The notes below the pieces were generated by a model. That model did no database searches. It saw only the letters and a program-made list of their open reading frames with translations, and had not been told where the DNA came from. Positions 6,570 to 8,574 of a DNA stretch of 8,574 nt are shown in pieces. The position numbers were made by a program, and so were the translations under genes. The stretch covers positions 1 through 8,574 of the forward strand of contig CAYHIN010000033.1 in assembly GCA_964356705.1 (NCBI GenBank). Reading direction: 5' to 3'. Position 1 is the first letter of the stretch. Each line of letters begins with the position of its first letter. This stretch comes from CAYHIN01 sp964356705. Lineage in GTDB: Bacteria; Patescibacteriota; Microgenomatia; CAZETR01; Amesbacteraceae.

Positions 6570-8049
6570 GATTCTCCCGTGCTCTCTTATATAGTTCCTC
6601 GTACTTAACAGCAGCTTTTGTCCAAGAAAAGTCCTGACTCATCGCCCGCTTTACGATCTTTTTCCACTCGGGCTTGTTGCGATAGGTTTCCAATGCCCGC
6701 ACGACCGCTACCAAAAAGCTCATCCCAGAATAAGTCCTAAATGAAAATCCAGTTCCGATATTTTCCCCTGGGTCATAATCCACTACCGAGTCAGACAGTC
6801 CGCCAGTAGCTCTTACTATCGGTACACAGCCGTATCGAAGTGACTCCAGAGCCACGATCCCCCCTGGCTCATATTTACTAGGAATAAGCAGCATATCCGC
6901 CCCGGCATAGATTTTTCTGGGCAACACCGCGTCAAATAACATGTGGGTTCCTACTCGACCGGGGAATCTGCCTTCCAGGGCCGTAAAATAATCCCGGTAC
7001 TTATCATCCCCCGTTCCCATCGCGATCAGCTGGGCATTCGTCTCACTCAAGATAAAGTCCATCGTTTCCATGATCAGATCTATGCCTTTTTGCTCTCCCA
7101 TCCGGCCCACAACTCCCAAGATTGGAATACCCAAAGACTCTTTGAGGTTAAACTCTCTTTGTAGATCCAGTTTGTTTTCGTCTCGAAGGTTAGTGCTACT
7201 CGCAGAAAAATTCTGCTTTATCAGCTTGTCTTTTTTGGGATCAAAGTTTTGGTAGTCCACACCATTGAGCACTCCAAAAAACTTAGCCCTCAGCTCTTTA
7301 AAAAAATTATGTAGTCTAGGTGCATATTCCTCAGTCATGAGCTCCCGCGAATAGGTCTGAGATACGGTATTTACCAAATCTGCGTTCATAGCTCCCCTTT
7401 TGAGGCCATTTTGTTTCATAAATCTTTCATCCCAAAATCCGGCCAGAGGTCCCTTACCATCATCAAAATCCATTTCCGAAGCATGATCAAAGTCAAACAT
7501 CCCCTGGTACAGATTATGGATAGAATACACAGTAGACACTCCCGCCAGTTTTGGCTCATGCCCATATTCTGTTTTCAAATAATTTGTTAGGTAACCCGTA
7601 TGCCAGTCGTTTACATGGATGATATCCGGCACAAAGTGCCCTGTCTTCACAAACTCCAGGACGGCTTTACTCAGTAGGCCAAACCGCACATGATCATCCA
7701 TATATCCATATACATTCGCCCGCTGCTCATAGTACTCCATGTTCTCCAAAAAATAGATTTCCGGATCAAACTTCTTCGGAGTCTTTAGCATCCGTACATT
7801 ACATATCAGCTTTGCTGGTTTATCAGAAGCATTTTCTCCAGTCGGTACTTCTAAGCCCTCGATCAAAAGATCAGTTTTCAAAAGATTGCTTTTTATACTG
7901 CCATACTTGGGAGTAAATATCCGCGCATCCACACCATCTTTTTTTAGCGCCCGAGTCAAAAAAGAAGCCACGTGAGCCAGTCCCCCGACTGTAGAATAAG
8001 GTGCCACCTCCGCACTTACAAACAATACCTTCAAAGCTCCATCTGCCAT
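6556..8049 (-). CDS. glgA: Glycogen synthase (GT5)
   Basis: 497 residues, ATG 8049 to TAA 6556-6558, normal for GT5 (about 480-500). It transfers glucose from a nucleotide sugar to the growing alpha-1,4-glucan. Motifs: KVLFVSAEVAPYSTVGGLAH (7-26, N-terminal acceptor and donor-binding loop), IIHVNDWHTGYL (143-154), YSIHNLYQG (185-193), LNGVDY (261-266), VVGRMGEQKGIDLI (313-326, donor phosphate Arg/Lys), PSKYEPGGIVALES (400-413, catalytic-site Glu404) and RATGGLSDSV (423-432). Two departures from the E. coli enzyme: the KTGGL lysine is Thr20 (TVGGL), and the FEPCG cysteine is Gly406. The first changes a residue that contacts ADP-glucose, so donor use may differ. It is the first gene of the operon, with TATAAT 7 bases before the ATG and no Shine-Dalgarno, consistent with a leaderless message. 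Confidence 0.92.
   Translation of the reverse strand: MADGALKVLFVSAEVAPYSTVGGLAHVASFLTRALKKDGVDARIFTPKYGSIKSNLLKTDLLIEGLEVPTGENASDKPAKLICNVRMLKTPKKFDPEIYFLENMEYYEQRANVYGYMDDHVRFGLLSKAVLEFVKTGHFVPDIIHVNDWHTGYLTNYLKTEYGHEPKLAGVSTVYSIHNLYQGMFDFDHASEMDFDDGKGPLAGFWDERFMKQNGLKRGAMNADLVNTVSQTYSRELMTEEYAPRLHNFFKELRAKFFGVLNGVDYQNFDPKKDKLIKQNFSASSTNLRDENKLDLQREFNLKESLGIPILGVVGRMGEQKGIDLIMETMDFILSETNAQLIAMGTGDDKYRDYFTALEGRFPGRVGTHMLFDAVLPRKIYAGADMLLIPSKYEPGGIVALESLRYGCVPIVRATGGLSDSVVDYDPGENIGTGFSFRTYSGMSFLVAVVRALETYRNKPEWKKIVKRAMSQDFSWTKAAVKYEELYKRARENHGLG
6574..6578 (-). promoter_or_regulatory. Shine-Dalgarno site of the GH57 gene inside glgA
   Basis: The minus strand reads GGGAG, then AATC, then ATG. 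It is the clearest ribosome binding site in the window and lies inside the last codons of glgA. It contrasts with the operon's first gene, which has none. That is the pattern expected if first genes are leaderless and internal genes rely on Shine-Dalgarno or coupling. Confidence 0.5.
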
Positions 8050-8056
8050 CAGAGCT

Positions 8057-8062
8057 ATTATA
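8057..8062 (-). promoter_or_regulatory. glgA: -10 box of the glycogen operon promoter, leaderless type
   Basis: The minus strand reads TATATAAT, then 7 bases, then ATG 8049. The predicted transcription start falls on or next to the start codon. No TTGACA-like -35 is seen at 16-18 bases upstream. This would be the only promoter of the glgA-GH57-glgP operon in view. The layout matches that before the NAGPA gene. Confidence 0.55.
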
Positions 8063-8144
8063 TATCACCAAAGCCCCATAGATCACTTCTCGAAACAATC
8101 TCCAAGAACTGTCCTTACGAACTGACAAACACTAGAAAAGCTCA

Positions 8145-8574
8145 CTAAAGGTGCTCAATAAGATACCGTCTCATTCTCTGAAAAGGGTTAAGTCTTTCAC
8201 TGTTACCCGATACACTGTATGCCCTACCGGTTTTCTCAAGCACCTTTCCAGTCTTAGGATCACCTACTCTCAATTTACGTCGTGAAATATCGGGATATGT
8301 TGCTACTGTGTCGCACAAAGTAGATAGCATTGATGCACCGAAAAATGAAATTAAATCGGGGTCTCTTTCCATATTTTCCACCGCTTTTACATAATTCTCA
8401 TCTATCTTTTTTTCAGGCAATCCTCTCTGGTTCAACAGTGTCAACCACATTGCTCGCAGGGAAATTAATAGATTCAAAGAAGGATCGCAAGCATACTCTG
8501 TAGATAACAATCTAAATTCTGCCCGTTTGGGATCATTAGGATCATCATAACCATTAAGTTGGACCGGAGTGGTT
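8145..8574 (-). CDS. C-terminal part of an unrecognised soluble protein
   Basis: The frame stays open from the right edge (codons through 8573) to TAG 8145-8147, giving 142 residues; the true start lies outside. A TTG at 8508-8510 could act as a start, but the frame continues upstream with protein-like sequence (TTPVQLNGYDDPNDPKRAEF), so I treat it as 5'-partial. No membrane segment or signal peptide. Mostly helical-looking (LNLLISLRAMWLTLLNQRG, DENYVKAVENMERD), then a basic stretch (SRRKLRVGDPKTGKVLEKTG) and a basic C-terminus (NPFQRMRRYLIEHL), which might favour nucleic acid binding or assembly. I do not recognise a family. Its base composition is less G-rich than its minus-strand neighbours. 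It ends 95 bases upstream of glgA, in the same direction, with no clear terminator between. Confidence 0.65.
   Translation of the reverse strand, partial: TTPVQLNGYDDPNDPKRAEFRLLSTEYACDPSLNLLISLRAMWLTLLNQRGLPEKKIDENYVKAVENMERDPDLISFFGASMLSTLCDTVATYPDISRRKLRVGDPKTGKVLEKTGRAYSVSGNSERLNPFQRMRRYLIEHL

Noticed and set aside
8106..8124. Direct repeat GAACTG at 8106-8111 and 8119-8124 upstream of glgA, possible operator
   Set aside because: Only 6 bases, two copies, not symmetric; easily chance.
8104..8140. Possible terminator between the right-edge gene and glgA
   Set aside because: The best stem (TGTC/GACA) has 4 pairs with a 10-base loop and no T-run.

Overview
The window looks like a fragment of a small, compact bacterial genome, most likely from the Candidate Phyla Radiation (Patescibacteria), possibly a Microgenomates-type lineage. 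This lineage call is inference. It rests on very tight packing (genes overlap or lie within about 10 bases), a stand-alone glgA-GH57-glgP glycogen cluster, start codons that often lack a Shine-Dalgarno sequence, and the mix of families (SET, NAGPA, Erm-like). UGA acts as a stop, so genetic code 11 is assumed. It is a draft scaffold: 2765-2864 is a run of exactly 100 N that separates two plus-strand genes.

Layout. 1-147 (+) is the C-terminal tail of a membrane protein. 157-1074 (-) is a GH130-type beta-mannoside phosphorylase/hydrolase. A short divergent promoter region (about 1084-1102) holds two facing -10 boxes. 1109-1198 (+) is a possible 29-residue leader peptide whose stop overlaps the start of a small SET-domain methyltransferase (1195-1587, +). 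1596-2764 (+) is a membrane-anchored, coiled-coil NAGPA-type phosphodiester glycosidase that runs into the gap. 2902-3666 (+) is an Erm-like rRNA adenine dimethyltransferase. 8049-3656 (-) is a three-gene overlapping operon: glycogen synthase (GT5), a GH57 alpha-glucan-active enzyme, and a short glucan phosphorylase (GT35). 8145-8574 (-) is the C-terminal part of an unrecognised protein.

How the genes fit together. GlgA builds alpha-1,4-glucan, the GH57 enzyme probably remodels it (branching, debranching or chain transfer), and GlgP releases glucose-1-phosphate. This is a minimal storage-polysaccharide cycle on one transcript. No glgC or glgB is visible here. The GH130 and NAGPA genes add carbohydrate and envelope-glycan functions but are not in the same operon.

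The most interesting signals are: (1) TATAAT boxes lying 7 bases before the start codons of two unrelated genes and 9 before a third, suggesting leaderless transcripts; (2) an inverted repeat formed by two facing -10 boxes, with a putative coupled leader peptide; (3) a UVR-like helical tail on the GH57 enzyme; (4) an Erm-like rather than typical KsgA-like methyltransferase; and (5) a C-over-G excess on the plus strand that ignores gene direction and shapes protein composition. I found no tRNA, rRNA, CRISPR array, insertion sequence or convincing hairpin terminator.
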